A stretch of DNA of 64,000 bases, from positions 62,001 through 126,000 of the forward strand of contig NZ_BDCD01000004.1 of NCBI RefSeq assembly GCF_001613325.1. The letters run 5' to 3'. The notes beneath the pieces are model-generated. The model saw only the letters and a program-made list of their open reading frames with translations, had not been told where the DNA came from and did no database searches. Both the position numbers and the translations under genes were made by a program. Of the stretch, positions 25,599 through 35,300 are shown in pieces; the first letter of the stretch is position 1; every line of letters begins with the position of its first letter. The stretch comes from Nocardia yamanashiensis NBRC 100130. GTDB lineage: Bacteria > Actinomycetota > Actinomycetes > Mycobacteriales > Mycobacteriaceae.

Positions 25599-26262
25599 GC
25601 GGAGCGCGCACCCGGCTCGCCGCCCCCGTCCGGGGTGGACGGCTGGGACGGTTGCGGGCGTACAGGATTCGCGGACCCGACTGCTCGGGGTCGGGGCACG
25701 CGAGCAGATAGCGTTCGGCCAGGTCGTCCGGACCGAGATCCTCGAGCGCGGCGAGTCCAGCGCGTGCGAGACAGGCGGCGATCATGTCCCGCTCCGATTC
25801 CGCATCGTTGATCGCCGACTCCAGGATCGGGCGGCCGTCACGACCGAGGACGGTCGCCCCGTCCGGAGCTCGCGTTGGGCAGGCGGCATGGTCGAAGACG
25901 ATCGCCGTGCCCGGGGCCCGTGCAGCGACGTAGTGCAGATCGGCCGTGAGCGCCGGATCGGTGAGCGCCGCGCCCGCACCCAGGCGGATGAAGAACGCCG
26001 GTGCGTGCTCGTCGAAAATGGTTCCCCGGAGCGCGTTTTCGAAGGTGTTCGACCCCAATGCCGCAAATACGCGCACACCCGGATACGGATTGTGCGCGGC
26101 GAACGTCTCGAACCCCGAGCCGGCCAGTACCACCTGCTCGATACCGCCGCTGACCGCGTCGGCGAGCCGATCCTCGGCGAAGCGGCACCGCGCCGCCGTG
26201 TACAGGCGAGCTTTCGCGCGGGAGGCGGGTCCGGCGGGCGCGGGGCGTGCGGTCGGCGGCAT
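25552..26262 (-). CDS. LCM-type SAM-dependent methyltransferase, apparently shortened
   Basis: 236 residues. RFAEDRLADAVSGGIEQVVL AGSG-type text (start near residue 28) and LHYVAARAPGTAIVFDHA match leucine-carboxyl-methyltransferase-like proteins common in mycobacteria and nocardiae. The usual acidic residue and the 'VDHP' stretch that bind SAM are weak here, and the N-terminus is short for the family (about 280 residues). It may be a degenerate or divergent member. Transcribed with the HTH protein upstream. Confidence 0.5.
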   Translation of the reverse strand: MPPTARPAPAGPASRAKARLYTAARCRFAEDRLADAVSGGIEQVVLAGSGFETFAAHNPYPGVRVFAALGSNTFENALRGTIFDEHAPAFFIRLGAGAALTDPALTADLHYVAARAPGTAIVFDHAACPTRAPDGATVLGRDGRPILESAINDAESERDMIAACLARAGLAALEDLGPDDLAERYLLACPDPEQSGPRILYARNRPSRPPRTGAASRVRAPLSVRWPDSAGRRRKR

Positions 26263-26294
26263 CGGTCGGACTTTCCCTCGGAATCGATTGTCGC

Positions 26295-26789
26295 TCAGGC
26301 GGGTTCGCCGTCGGGCCGCTGACCCGGTGTGGGCGGTTGCGGTCCCTTCGGCGCGTGCCCCATGAACGGCGGGACCGGCATCCCGGGCATCTCGGGCAGC
26401 TTCGGCATGTTCGGCAGCGGCGGGATCGGCGGTGTGGGCGGCATTTGCGGCATCTGGGGGAGATGCGGAACGGGCGGCGCCGGCGGAATCGGCATCGCGC
26501 TCGGCCCACCGCCGAACCGCTGGAACGCGGCCTGCCGGGAAGTCCCGAAGATCTCCCCGACCTCGGCCCAGGTCCGCCCTTCATCCCTGGCCTGCTGCAC
26601 CAGCGACCGCAGCACATCGTCGACGACGCTGTCGAGACTGCGCGCCGCCCGCAACGCGGCCATCACCGAAGGCGTCGGAGTGCCCGCCGCCGGGTGCAGG
26701 ACCTCGGCCAGAAATTCGGCATTGGTAGTCAACATTTTCGCAAGAACCGCCCGCTCATCAGCGGTATCGCGGTCGATCGTTTCGCTCAT
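26295..26789 (-). CDS. HTH protein with methionine/proline-rich tail
   Basis: 164 residues. The N-terminal 90 residues are helical and end in a helix-turn-helix (GRTWAEVGEIFGTSRQAAFQ). The C-terminal 70 residues are low-complexity PxMP repeats (LPQMPQMPPTPPIPPLP and similar), likely extended. It is a small DNA-binding protein of unknown target. Upstream of it is a Nudix gene on the same strand. Confidence 0.65.
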   Translation of the reverse strand: MSETIDRDTADERAVLAKMLTTNAEFLAEVLHPAAGTPTPSVMAALRAARSLDSVVDDVLRSLVQQARDEGRTWAEVGEIFGTSRQAAFQRFGGGPSAMPIPPAPPVPHLPQMPQMPPTPPIPPLPNMPKLPEMPGMPVPPFMGHAPKGPQPPTPGQRPDGEPA

Positions 26790-26832
26790 GTGTCAAGGAT
26801 GCGTTTACGCCGGGCCCTTGTCAAGGTTTCAT

Positions 26833-27273
26833 TTACATCACCGGCCAGCCCGCTACGCCGAAGGTGAGTCCGCGGCGGAAGTGATCCAGCCCGAGGGTGA
26901 TGTAGGGGACGGTGTCGGCGGGCAGGGCGTCGAGGGGGAACCAGCGCAGTTCGGAGCATTTGTGGGGCTCGGCATTGAAAGGTTCGCCCTGCCAGGTGGT
27001 GGTGTGGAAGAAGAAGCCGACCCGGCCGGGGCCGCCGGGCGGGCGATAGTGCAGGACGGTGGACATGCGGATGTCGTTGCGGTGCAGGGAGATTCCGATC
27101 TCCTCTTTGGCCTCGCGGATGACGGCTGCTTCCACGTCCTCGTCGGGTTCCAGCTTGCCGGACGGCACGTTCCACAGGCCGTCGCCGTAGCCGGTATTGG
27201 CGCGGCGGGCCAGGAGTACCCGGTCGTCGCGGGTCGCGATGAGCAGGACGTCGACGAAGCTGGTGTAGGCCAT
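26833..27273 (-). CDS. Nudix hydrolase
   Basis: 146 residues, Nudix box GKLEPDEDVEAAVIREAKEE IGI-type with the metal-binding REAKEE core. N-terminal LLIATRDDRVLLARRANTG and a SGKLE turn fit nucleotide-sanitising members. It is 43 bases before the HTH gene and divergent from the LysR gene. Confidence 0.85.
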   Translation of the reverse strand: MAYTSFVDVLLIATRDDRVLLARRANTGYGDGLWNVPSGKLEPDEDVEAAVIREAKEEIGISLHRNDIRMSTVLHYRPPGGPGRVGFFFHTTTWQGEPFNAEPHKCSELRWFPLDALPADTVPYITLGLDHFRRGLTFGVAGWPVM

Positions 27274-27352
27274 TCATCCATTGTCCGGGCCGGATTCATC
27301 CTCGGTTATCCGGCGTGGATAGCGTTGCCCTCAGCCGGAAGGGGCCGAGGGT

Positions 27353-28264
27353 ATGGAGCTTCGACATCTCGTATCGTTCCTGGCGCTGGCCGAGGAACTG
27401 CATTTCGGGCGGGCGGCGCAGCGCCTGCATTTGACGCAGCCGAGTTTGAGCGCGCAGCTGCGGAAGCTGGAGCATGCCATCGGAGTGCAGTTGGTTGCCC
27501 GGAATTCGCACGAGGTGCGGTTGACCGCGGCGGGGCGGGAGTTCGAGATTCAGGCCAGGCAGATTGTGGCGCAGGTGGAGCGGGCCGCAGAGGCCGCCCG
27601 GGCGACCGCGCAGGGGCGGGCCGGGACGGTGAATATCGGGTACAACGTGGTGGCCAGCCGGCATGTGCTGCCGGACGCGCTGGTGCGGATGACCGCGCGG
27701 CATCCGGATATCGCGGTGTCGTTGTGGGAGAAGCGCACCGGGCCGCAGCTGGCGGCATTGTCGGATGGTTCGCTGGATGTGGCATTGGTGTACGGGCATC
27801 CGAGCACGGCCGAGTTCCGGTATCGGCGCATGTTGCATCGGGTGCCGCTGGTGGCGGTGGTGGGGCGCGGGCATCGGTTCGCGGAGCGGGCGGCGGTGCC
27901 GTTCGTGGAATTGCAAGGGCAGCAGTGCGTGCTGTTCGCGCGGGAACAGTGCCCGGCCATGTACGACACGATTTTCCGGGCGGCCGCGCAGAATCGGATC
28001 AGTTTGACCGTCGGGCACAGCGCGGACGATCCGGGAGCGACGGCGCATATGGTGTCGGTGCGGCCGATGGTCGGGTTCGCTTCGCTGCCGCGGGCGATCG
28101 CCATGGGGATGGGATCGCCGGACAGTCCGTCGGTGGCGGTGAAGTTGCTGGATCCGGTTCCGACCCTGGACTTGTACGCGGTATGGCGGGCCGAGGAAGC
28201 CAATCCGGCGGTCCCGCTGTTCCTGTCGTGCCTCGAGCCGGAACCGGAGCGGGTACCGGCCTGA
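27353..28264 (+). CDS. LysR-family transcriptional regulator
   Basis: 303 residues from ATG 27353. An N-terminal winged helix (LRHLVSFLALAEELHFGRAA, LHLTQPSLSAQLRKLEHAIG) precedes the type 2 periplasmic-binding-like sensor domain (GRAGTVNIGYNVVASRHVLP). It is convergent with the sugar/glycerol-phosphate transporter operon and divergent from a Nudix gene. The targets are unknown. Confidence 0.88.
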   Translation: MELRHLVSFLALAEELHFGRAAQRLHLTQPSLSAQLRKLEHAIGVQLVARNSHEVRLTAAGREFEIQARQIVAQVERAAEAARATAQGRAGTVNIGYNVVASRHVLPDALVRMTARHPDIAVSLWEKRTGPQLAALSDGSLDVALVYGHPSTAEFRYRRMLHRVPLVAVVGRGHRFAERAAVPFVELQGQQCVLFAREQCPAMYDTIFRAAAQNRISLTVGHSADDPGATAHMVSVRPMVGFASLPRAIAMGMGSPDSPSVAVKLLDPVPTLDLYAVWRAEEANPAVPLFLSCLEPEPERVPA

Positions 28265-28282
28265 ACGTGTCAGGCCGGACCG

Positions 28283-29095
28283 CTACTTCAGGCCGGACCG
28301 CACGAAGCCGTCGGTGATCTGGCGCTGCAGCACCACGTACAGCAGCAGCACCGGCAGGCAGGCCAGGCCGGCGACCGCCATGAGCGGGCCCCACTGATCG
28401 CCCTCGGTGCCCATGAAGCTGCGTAAACCCAACTGCACGACCGCGTTCGAGCGGCGCAGCACGATCGCGGGCCACAGGTATTCGTTCCAGCCGTTGATGA
28501 ACAGCAGCAGTCCCAGGGCCGCGAGGGCGGGGCGCAGATTGGGCACCACGATCGTCCAGAGAATCGCCCAGGATCCGCGCCCGTCGACCCGTGCCGCATC
28601 CACCAGTTCCTTCGGGAACGCCTCGAGATGCTGCCGCAGCAGCAGGATCGCCAGCGCCGAGCAGAGGGTGGGCAGGATGACCCCGGCCAGGGTGTCGAGC
28701 AACCCGAATCGGTTGAGCAGCAAGTAGTTCGGCAGCATCGTCACATGGAACGGCACCAGCCAGGTGCCCACGAACGCCAGATAGAGCAGCCGCTGGAACG
28801 GGAAGCTGTACAGCGCGAACGCATAGGAGGCGAGCAGGGCGATGAGCAGCTGCCCGATCGCCGACCCGGCCGCGGCCAGGAATGTGTTGGTCAGCAGCCG
28901 GGTCAGCTCTACTTTCGCGGCCGCGTCGGCGTAATTGGCGAACGACAAAGGCCACGGCAGCGGCGCCAGCGAACCGATGTCCTCCGGCCGGCGCAGGCTG
29001 GTCGCGAACAGCCAGTAGATGGGGAACACGGCCAGCACCGCCAGCCCGCCCAGCAGAACATGCCCGCCGATCCGCTGGATCCGGTCAATCGTCAT
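28283..29095 (-). CDS. Carbohydrate ABC transporter permease (UgpE/MalG type)
   Basis: 270 residues, six transmembrane segments beginning GGHVLLGGLAVLAVFPIYWL, with the MalG-like EAA loop (KELVDAARVDGRGSWAILWT). Start ATG 29095, overlapping the partner permease by 11 bases. It pairs with the UgpA-like permease as the channel of a CUT1-type importer. No ATPase gene is nearby, so one shared with another transporter probably powers it. Confidence 0.87.
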   Translation of the reverse strand: MTIDRIQRIGGHVLLGGLAVLAVFPIYWLFATSLRRPEDIGSLAPLPWPLSFANYADAAAKVELTRLLTNTFLAAAGSAIGQLLIALLASYAFALYSFPFQRLLYLAFVGTWLVPFHVTMLPNYLLLNRFGLLDTLAGVILPTLCSALAILLLRQHLEAFPKELVDAARVDGRGSWAILWTIVVPNLRPALAALGLLLFINGWNEYLWPAIVLRRSNAVVQLGLRSFMGTEGDQWGPLMAVAGLACLPVLLLYVVLQRQITDGFVRSGLK

Positions 29096-29966
29096 GGAAG
29101 GACACCTTTTCCGACATCCACACCAGCAGCGCCGCGACGACGGCGAAACCGGTGAACAACAGCACTCCCGCCGCGGCGCTGAGCCCGGCGTCGAAGGTGT
29201 GGAAGGCGTACTCCCACAGCAGGTAATAGATATTGGTGGTCGATTGCGCGGGCCCGCCCTGGGTCATGGAATCGATGAGCGGGAAGGTGAGAATCGGCGT
29301 CAGCAGCACGGTGGTGAGCACCAGGAACAGCAGTGTCGGGCGCAGCAACGGCAGCGTGATGAACCGATGCACCTGCCAGCTGCTCGCCCCGTCCACCCGG
29401 GCCGCCTGCTCGTATTCGCCGTTGATGGAGGCCATTCCGGCCGCCACGACCAGGTTGGCGAAGCCGAGCAGCTGCCACCCGGTGACGACGACGATCACCC
29501 ACGGCGCGGTGGCGGCGTCGTACACCCAGTTGCGATCCGAGCCGAGCAGGCGGTCGACGAATCCGGTGCCGGGGTGCAGCAGCCATCGCCAGACCGCCGC
29601 GGCCGCGACCGGAGCGACCAGGAACGGGGTGAAGATCATCGCCTGATACAGCGTGCGCGCCCGGCCGGAGACCTTCCGGGCGGCCAGGCAGATGATCACC
29701 GGCAGCACCACCGTGAACGGCAGTAGCCCGAGAATCAGCACGACCGTCCGCCAGACCGACTCCCGGAACGACGGAAGTTTCAGCAGCCGTTCGTAATTCG
29801 CCCCGCCCACCGTCACCGGGCTGGTGCCCGGCAGCAGGTTCCAGGAGTAAGTGGACAGTTCGAGGGCCTGCACAAGCGGGCGATAGGTCCACACCACCAG
29901 CAGGATCAGCGCGGGGGCGAGATACAGGTAGGGCACCGCGCGCCTGCGCAGGCGGCGCGCGATCAT
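29085..29966 (-). CDS. Carbohydrate ABC transporter permease (UgpA/MalF type)
   Basis: 293 residues from ATG 29966, in ATGA overlap with the phosphoesterase gene. Six transmembrane segments, with the EAA-type loop QAARVDGASSWQVHRFITLP. It belongs to the CUT1 family (UgpA/MalF). The combination with the phosphoesterase favours glycerol-phosphate or glycerophosphodiester uptake over plain sugars. Confidence 0.87.
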   Translation of the reverse strand: MIARRLRRRAVPYLYLAPALILLVVWTYRPLVQALELSTYSWNLLPGTSPVTVGGANYERLLKLPSFRESVWRTVVLILGLLPFTVVLPVIICLAARKVSGRARTLYQAMIFTPFLVAPVAAAAVWRWLLHPGTGFVDRLLGSDRNWVYDAATAPWVIVVVTGWQLLGFANLVVAAGMASINGEYEQAARVDGASSWQVHRFITLPLLRPTLLFLVLTTVLLTPILTFPLIDSMTQGGPAQSTTNIYYLLWEYAFHTFDAGLSAAAGVLLFTGFAVVAALLVWMSEKVSFHDD

Positions 29967-30814
29967 CGGCGCATGATGGCGGCCAGGCGCGCCAGCTCGG
30001 CGGCCTCGTCGCTGTCGTGGATCGATTGCGCCGCGGTCGTTTCCACCGCCATCATGACCAGCGCCGAATCCACGATATCGAGGCGGCTGAAACCGAACCC
30101 GGTGCCCGCCCGGTACCGGCCCGCCGGCGGCATGGTCTCGAGCCGATAGGACGACGCCGGCCCCATCCACACCGGCACGCCCGCCAGCATGCCCGCCCCG
30201 GTGAGATGGTTGTGCCCGCACAGGATCACCCGCACATCGGTGCCCGCGATCACCTCCGCCAGCGCCTGGGCATTGCGCAGTTTCAAGGTCTCGGCGGCCG
30301 CGATGGCCGACGGCAGCGGGGGATGGTGGACGGCCAGCACGGTCCCCAGTGCCGCCGGATTCCGCAATTGCGCTGCCAGCCAATGCAATTGCTCGTCCTC
30401 GAGCCACCCGTCATGCCGTCCCGGTGTCGTGCTGTCCAGCCCGATGAGCCGCATTCCGGCGACCTCGGTCACCGAGTCGTGCGGCGCGAGCGGATCCACG
30501 CTGCCGGGCGCGAGGTCCAGCAGGGTCTCGCCGAAGGCGACCCGTTCGTCATGATTGCCCATCAGGTACACGACCCGGGCCCCGAGCTCCGCCGCGATGG
30601 GTTCGACCGCCGCACGCAACCGCCGATACGCTTCCGGCGCACCATTGTCGGCGAGATCCCCAGTCAGCATGATCGCGTGGATCGGCCCCCGCGCGACCCG
30701 CACCTGTGCCAGCACCCGCAGCAGATTCTCGTGACTGTCCACCACCCCGTGGACGTGCTCGCCGGCCGCCCGCAGGTGCGTGTCGGTGAGCTGCACGATG
30801 GTCAGGTCGCTCAT
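29963..30814 (-). CDS. Calcineurin-like metallophosphoesterase (CpdA/GpdQ type)
   Basis: 283 residues. Metal-binding motifs are D11-T-H13 at the N-terminus, LTGDLADNG, LMGNHDERV, VHHPPLP and CGHNHLTG, the full class III cyclic-nucleotide/glycerophosphodiesterase set. In this operon, between a binding protein and permeases, it likely splits an imported phosphodiester such as a glycerophosphodiester; cAMP is an alternative. Start ATG 30814, coupled by ATGA. Confidence 0.87.
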   Translation of the reverse strand: MSDLTIVQLTDTHLRAAGEHVHGVVDSHENLLRVLAQVRVARGPIHAIMLTGDLADNGAPEAYRRLRAAVEPIAAELGARVVYLMGNHDERVAFGETLLDLAPGSVDPLAPHDSVTEVAGMRLIGLDSTTPGRHDGWLEDEQLHWLAAQLRNPAALGTVLAVHHPPLPSAIAAAETLKLRNAQALAEVIAGTDVRVILCGHNHLTGAGMLAGVPVWMGPASSYRLETMPPAGRYRAGTGFGFSRLDIVDSALVMMAVETTAAQSIHDSDEAAELARLAAIMRR

Positions 30815-32187
30815 GAGATCGGCATCAGTTTCGCGCCCTCGCCGCGGGCGGCGGCGAGCGTGGACTGCGGATCCTTGCCCTGGAAGACCACGGCTTCCAC
30901 CGCCTCCATCATGCCGTCCCGGATCTGCAGATAATTATTGCCCGGCAACGACACCCACGGCTCCATCACCGCCAATTGCGCCAGGTTCGGCGTCAGCAGC
31001 GGATTGCGTTTCGCCCAGTCCCGGAGGCCGTTGTCGGCATCCAGCAGGCCGGTGCGCAGCGGCAGGTAGCCGATATTCTGCGCGATCCGGATATAGGCCG
31101 ATTCACTGGTCAGGAATTTGATCAGCTCCCACGCCGCCCGCTGCTTCACCGGGTCGTTGGACAGAATATGCAGTCCCGCACCGGAATTCGTCGGGATGGC
31201 GGTCTTGTCCCCGAATCGCGGCATGGCCGCCGACCGCAGGTCCCATTTGTCCTTGGCGCCGGTGACGAAGGTGCCCTGAATGGCGCTGGATTCGAGAATC
31301 ATGCCGATCTCGCCGCGCGCGAACGCCTCGTAACCCTGCTTCTGATTGAGCTTCGGCATCGCCCCGGCAGTGACCAGGTCCTGTGCCATGCGCGTGACCT
31401 CGACCGCGGGCGTCTCCGCGAAACCGAGCGTGCGCCGGTCCTCCGACACCACCCGGCCGCCATTGGAGCGCACCATCGACTGGAAGCACCAGTCTTTGGC
31501 GCTCTTGGTCAGGCAGTCGATGTACACCCCGCCCTGCCCGGTCTTCTCGGCGATGGCCTTCCCGGCATCCGCGACTTGCTGCCAGGTCGCGGGCGGCTGG
31601 TTGGGATCCAATCCGGCCCGCTCGAACAAGGAGGCGTTGAAATACAGCACCGGCGTGGAGAATACGAACGGCACCCCGTAGGTGTGCCCGTCCCAATCGT
31701 CGAGGGTGCGCGCCCGCGCCGCGAACGGCTGACCCTGACCCTCGAAATTCCGGTCCACCTCGGACCGTCCGACCAGCGTGTCCAATGGTTTGGCGCCGAG
31801 CTGGTGGATGGTGAAATCCAGATCGCTGAACCCCAATTGCGCCACATCCGGCGGATTCCCCGCCACCAGCTGATTCTGGATACTGGAAATGGTGTCGGTC
31901 GCCGGATTGGGGCTGTTGCCCTGCGGCTTCTGCGTCGTCACCTTGATATTCGGGAACTGCTGGCCGAACTCGGCGATCAGGGCGTTGAACGTGTCGGTCC
32001 ACGCCCCGGCCACCCCGTAGTTGTAGGACTCGAAAACGATCGAAACCTGCTGATCGGCACGCAATTCCGGAATCGGCGCGGCGGTGCCGCCGGTGCTCGC
32101 GCCGTCGCCGAACCCGCACGAGGCGGTCGTCAGCGCCACCGCGAACATCAGCCCGAGCGCCCGCCCGGTGCCTTTCGTCAACTTCAT
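30811..32187 (-). CDS. Carbohydrate ABC transporter substrate-binding lipoprotein (UgpB type)
   Basis: 458 residues from ATG 32187. Lipobox TTASC (Cys24). The mature protein reads ADQQVSIVFESYNYGVAGAW, QGNSPNPATDTISSIQNQLV and NPPDVAQLGFSDLDFTIHQL, as in UgpB/MalE-like proteins that bind glycerol-3-phosphate diesters or sugars. It is the first gene of the operon. The open frame continues to 33720 but is antisense to the carboxylase and was cut at the Met before the signal peptide. Confidence 0.87.
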   Translation of the reverse strand: MKLTKGTGRALGLMFAVALTTASCGFGDGASTGGTAAPIPELRADQQVSIVFESYNYGVAGAWTDTFNALIAEFGQQFPNIKVTTQKPQGNSPNPATDTISSIQNQLVAGNPPDVAQLGFSDLDFTIHQLGAKPLDTLVGRSEVDRNFEGQGQPFAARARTLDDWDGHTYGVPFVFSTPVLYFNASLFERAGLDPNQPPATWQQVADAGKAIAEKTGQGGVYIDCLTKSAKDWCFQSMVRSNGGRVVSEDRRTLGFAETPAVEVTRMAQDLVTAGAMPKLNQKQGYEAFARGEIGMILESSAIQGTFVTGAKDKWDLRSAAMPRFGDKTAIPTNSGAGLHILSNDPVKQRAAWELIKFLTSESAYIRIAQNIGYLPLRTGLLDADNGLRDWAKRNPLLTPNLAQLAVMEPWVSLPGNNYLQIRDGMMEAVEAVVFQGKDPQSTLAAARGEGAKLMPIS

Positions 32188-32325
32188 GCGCCCAGTCTCG
32201 AAGCGCGATCGGGCGGAGCGCGCCGCGATAGACGATAGCGATCGGCCGATCGATGCGGTGCTCGAGGATTGAGACACGTGCGATGTAATGACCCATTTTC
32301 GGGGTTCGTCGGGAACACTGGCCGC

Positions 32326-35300
32326 GTGCGAGTGGTGATTGCGAACCGGGGAGAGATAGCCGTTCGAGTGGCGCGGACCGCGCGGGAACGCGGGTACGCG
32401 ACGCTGGCGCTGTACACGGCGGAGGAATCGGGCAGCCTGCCGGTGCGGCTGGCCGATGACGCGGTGTGCCTGCCGGGCGCGGGGGCGGCGGCCTATCTGG
32501 ACGTGGCCGCGGTGGTGGCCGCCGCTGCGACCGCCGGGGCGGGTGCGTTCGTGCACCCCGGGTACGGATTCCTCAGTGAGAGTGCGGAGTTGGCTGCCGC
32601 GTGCCAGGCGGCCGGGCTGGTGTTCGTGGGTCCGGAACCCGAGGTGTTGCGCGTGTTCGGGGACAAGCTCGCGGCACGAGCGGTGGCCGAACGCGCCGGT
32701 GTGCCGGTGCTCACGGCGACGCCGGTGGACGGCGGGCTCGACGCCATCGTGGCGTTGCTGGCCGCGCACCCGCAGGGGGTGATGGTGAAGGCCGCCGCGG
32801 GTGGCGGCGGCCGCGGTATGCGAGAACTGCACGATCCGGCCCAGGCCGCCGACGTCTATGAGCGGTGCCGCGCCGAAGCGCAAGCCGGATTCGGCGACTC
32901 CGCCGTCTACGCCGAGGCGCTGGCGATCGGCGCACGGCATATCGAAGTGCAGGTCATCGCCGATGGCACGGGAGCGGTCGCGCTCGGTGACCGCGATTGC
33001 AGTGTGCAGCGCCGCCATCAGAAGCTGATCGAGGTCGCCCCGGCGCCGGAGCTCGAGGCAGCCCTGCGGAATCGATTGCACGACTATGCCGTACGGATCG
33101 CCGAATCCACCACGAGCCGGGGCGTGCTGACGGTCGAATTCCTGGTCGCCGGGGACGACGCGTGGTTCCTGGAAGTGAACCCGCGCCTGCAAGTCGAGCA
33201 CACCGTCACCGAGGCAGTGACCGGCGTGGATCTGGTTGCGGTGCAACTGGACCTGGCGCAGGGCCGGACCCTGGCCGAGCTGGGACTGCCGCTGGACACC
33301 GCCCCGCGCGGGTACGCGGTGCAGGCCCGCGTCAATGCCGAACTGCTCACCGCCGACGGCACACCCCTGCCAAGTTCCGGGGTGATCACCGAATTCAGCG
33401 CCCCGACCGGCATCGGCGTCCGCGTCGACACCGCGGTGCGCCCCGGCATGCGGCACGGCGTCCGGTTCGATTCCCTGCTCGCCAAGATCATCACCCATGG
33501 CCCGTCCTATCCCGCCGCCCTGCAACGCTGTTCGGACGCGCTCGCCGAGACGGTGATAACTGGCGTGGACACCAATCTCGGCCTGCTGCGCGCGGTGCTG
33601 GACGAACTGCCGAAGGCCGGAGCGGTCGGCACCGCGTGGTTCGAGGAGCAACTCGGCGTATTCCACACGCGGGCAACCGATTACCAGGAGCCCGCACCCG
33701 AAGCCGACACGGCCGGGCACGCCGACGCCCCCGAACTGTCCGGCGAGGAACAGCCATTGCGCACGCCGATGGGCGCCACCGTGGTGTCTCTCGCGGCCCC
33801 GGGCGCACTACTCGCGGCCGGCGCCGAGGTGGCGGTCCTGGAAGCGATGAAGATGCAGCACGTACTGCGCGCCGAGACGCCCCTGCGGGTCCTGCGCCAC
33901 ACCGTGACGCCCGGCGATGTCGTCGACCCGCACGCCGTCCTACTGGTCTGGGAGGCCGCCGAGCACGACGGCGAGAGCACCGAATCGACCGTCCTGGACC
34001 TGGATTCGATCCGCCCGGACCTGGCCGAAGTGCATGCCCGCCAGCACACCCTGACCGATGCCGCCCGCCCCGAAGCCGTCGCCAAACGTCACCGCCTGGG
34101 CCGCCGCACCGCCCGCGAGAACATCACCGACCTGGTCGATCCCGGTAGCTTCGTCGAGTACGGCGGTCTCGCCATCGCCGCCCAGCGTGCGCGCCGCAGC
34201 CTGGAGGACCTGATCGCCAACACGCCCGCCGACGGTCTCGTCGCGGGCGTGGCCACCATCGACGCCGACCGCTTCGGCCCCGACCGCTCCCGTGCCGTCG
34301 TGCTGTCCTACGACTACACGGTCCTGGCCGGCACCCAGGGCGTGCGCAATCACGTCAAGACCGACCGCATGCTGGAACTGGCTCGCGAGCAACGGCTTCC
34401 GGTGGTGTTCTTCTGCGAAGGCGGCGGCGGACGCCCCGGCGATACCGATCACGGCGGCATTTCCGGGCTCGATGTCACCACCTTCCGGGCCATGGGCGCG
34501 CTGTCGGGTCAGGTGCCATTGATCGGCATCGTGTCCGGCCGCTGCTTCGCGGGCAATGCCGCGCTGCTGGGCATGTGCGATGTCGTGATCGCCACCCCGG
34601 ACGCGAATATCGGCATGGGCGGGCCCGCCATGATCGAAGGCGGGGGACTGGGCGTGTACGCGCCCGAGGACATCGGCCCCATCGACGTCCAGCGCCGCAA
34701 TGGCGTCGTGCACATCGTGGCCGCCGACGAGGCCGAAGCGGTCGTTACCGCCCGCCGCTACCTGTCCTACTTTCAGGGCGAGACCGGTGAATGGCAGGAA
34801 CCCGACCCGCGGCTGTCCCGCCACGTAGTTCCCGAGAACCGCTTGCGCGCGTACGACATTCGCGCGGCCATCGAATCCATCGCCGATGTCGGCTCGTTCC
34901 TGGAACTGCGCCGCGACTGGGCGGTGGGCATCGTCACCGGCCTCATGCGCATCGAAGGCCGCCCGTTCGCTCTCATCGCCAACAACTGTCATCACCTGGG
35001 CGGCGCGATCGACGCACCGGCGGCCGAGAAGCTCAGCGCGTTCCTCGGGCTGTGCGCCGACCATCGCCTCCCCATCGTCTCCCTGTGCGACACACCGGGT
35101 TTCATGGTCGGCCCGGAAGCCGAAAAGGACGCCACCGTCACCAAATTCAGCCGCCTGTTCATCGATGCGGCGGCCCTGGACGTCCCCTTCGGCACCGTGA
35201 TCCTGCGCAAGGGCTACGGCCTGGGCGCGCAGGCCATGGCCGCCGGGTCCTTCCGCGCCCCGCGCTTCGTGATCGCCTGGCCCACAGGTGAAATCGGCGG

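Noticed and set aside
28270..28300. Terminator hairpin between LysR and the permease
   Set aside because: The CAGGCCGGACCG copies are direct, not inverted, repeats.
26329..28317. Open frame of 662 codons across the HTH, Nudix and LysR region
   Set aside because: It is antisense to two minus-strand genes and out of frame with LysR; Gly/Ala/Arg-rich without domain text. High GC makes such frames common.
32188..33720. N-terminal extension of the UgpB-like gene to 969 codons
   Set aside because: The extension is antisense to the carboxylase, and a signal peptide and lipobox define the start at 32187.
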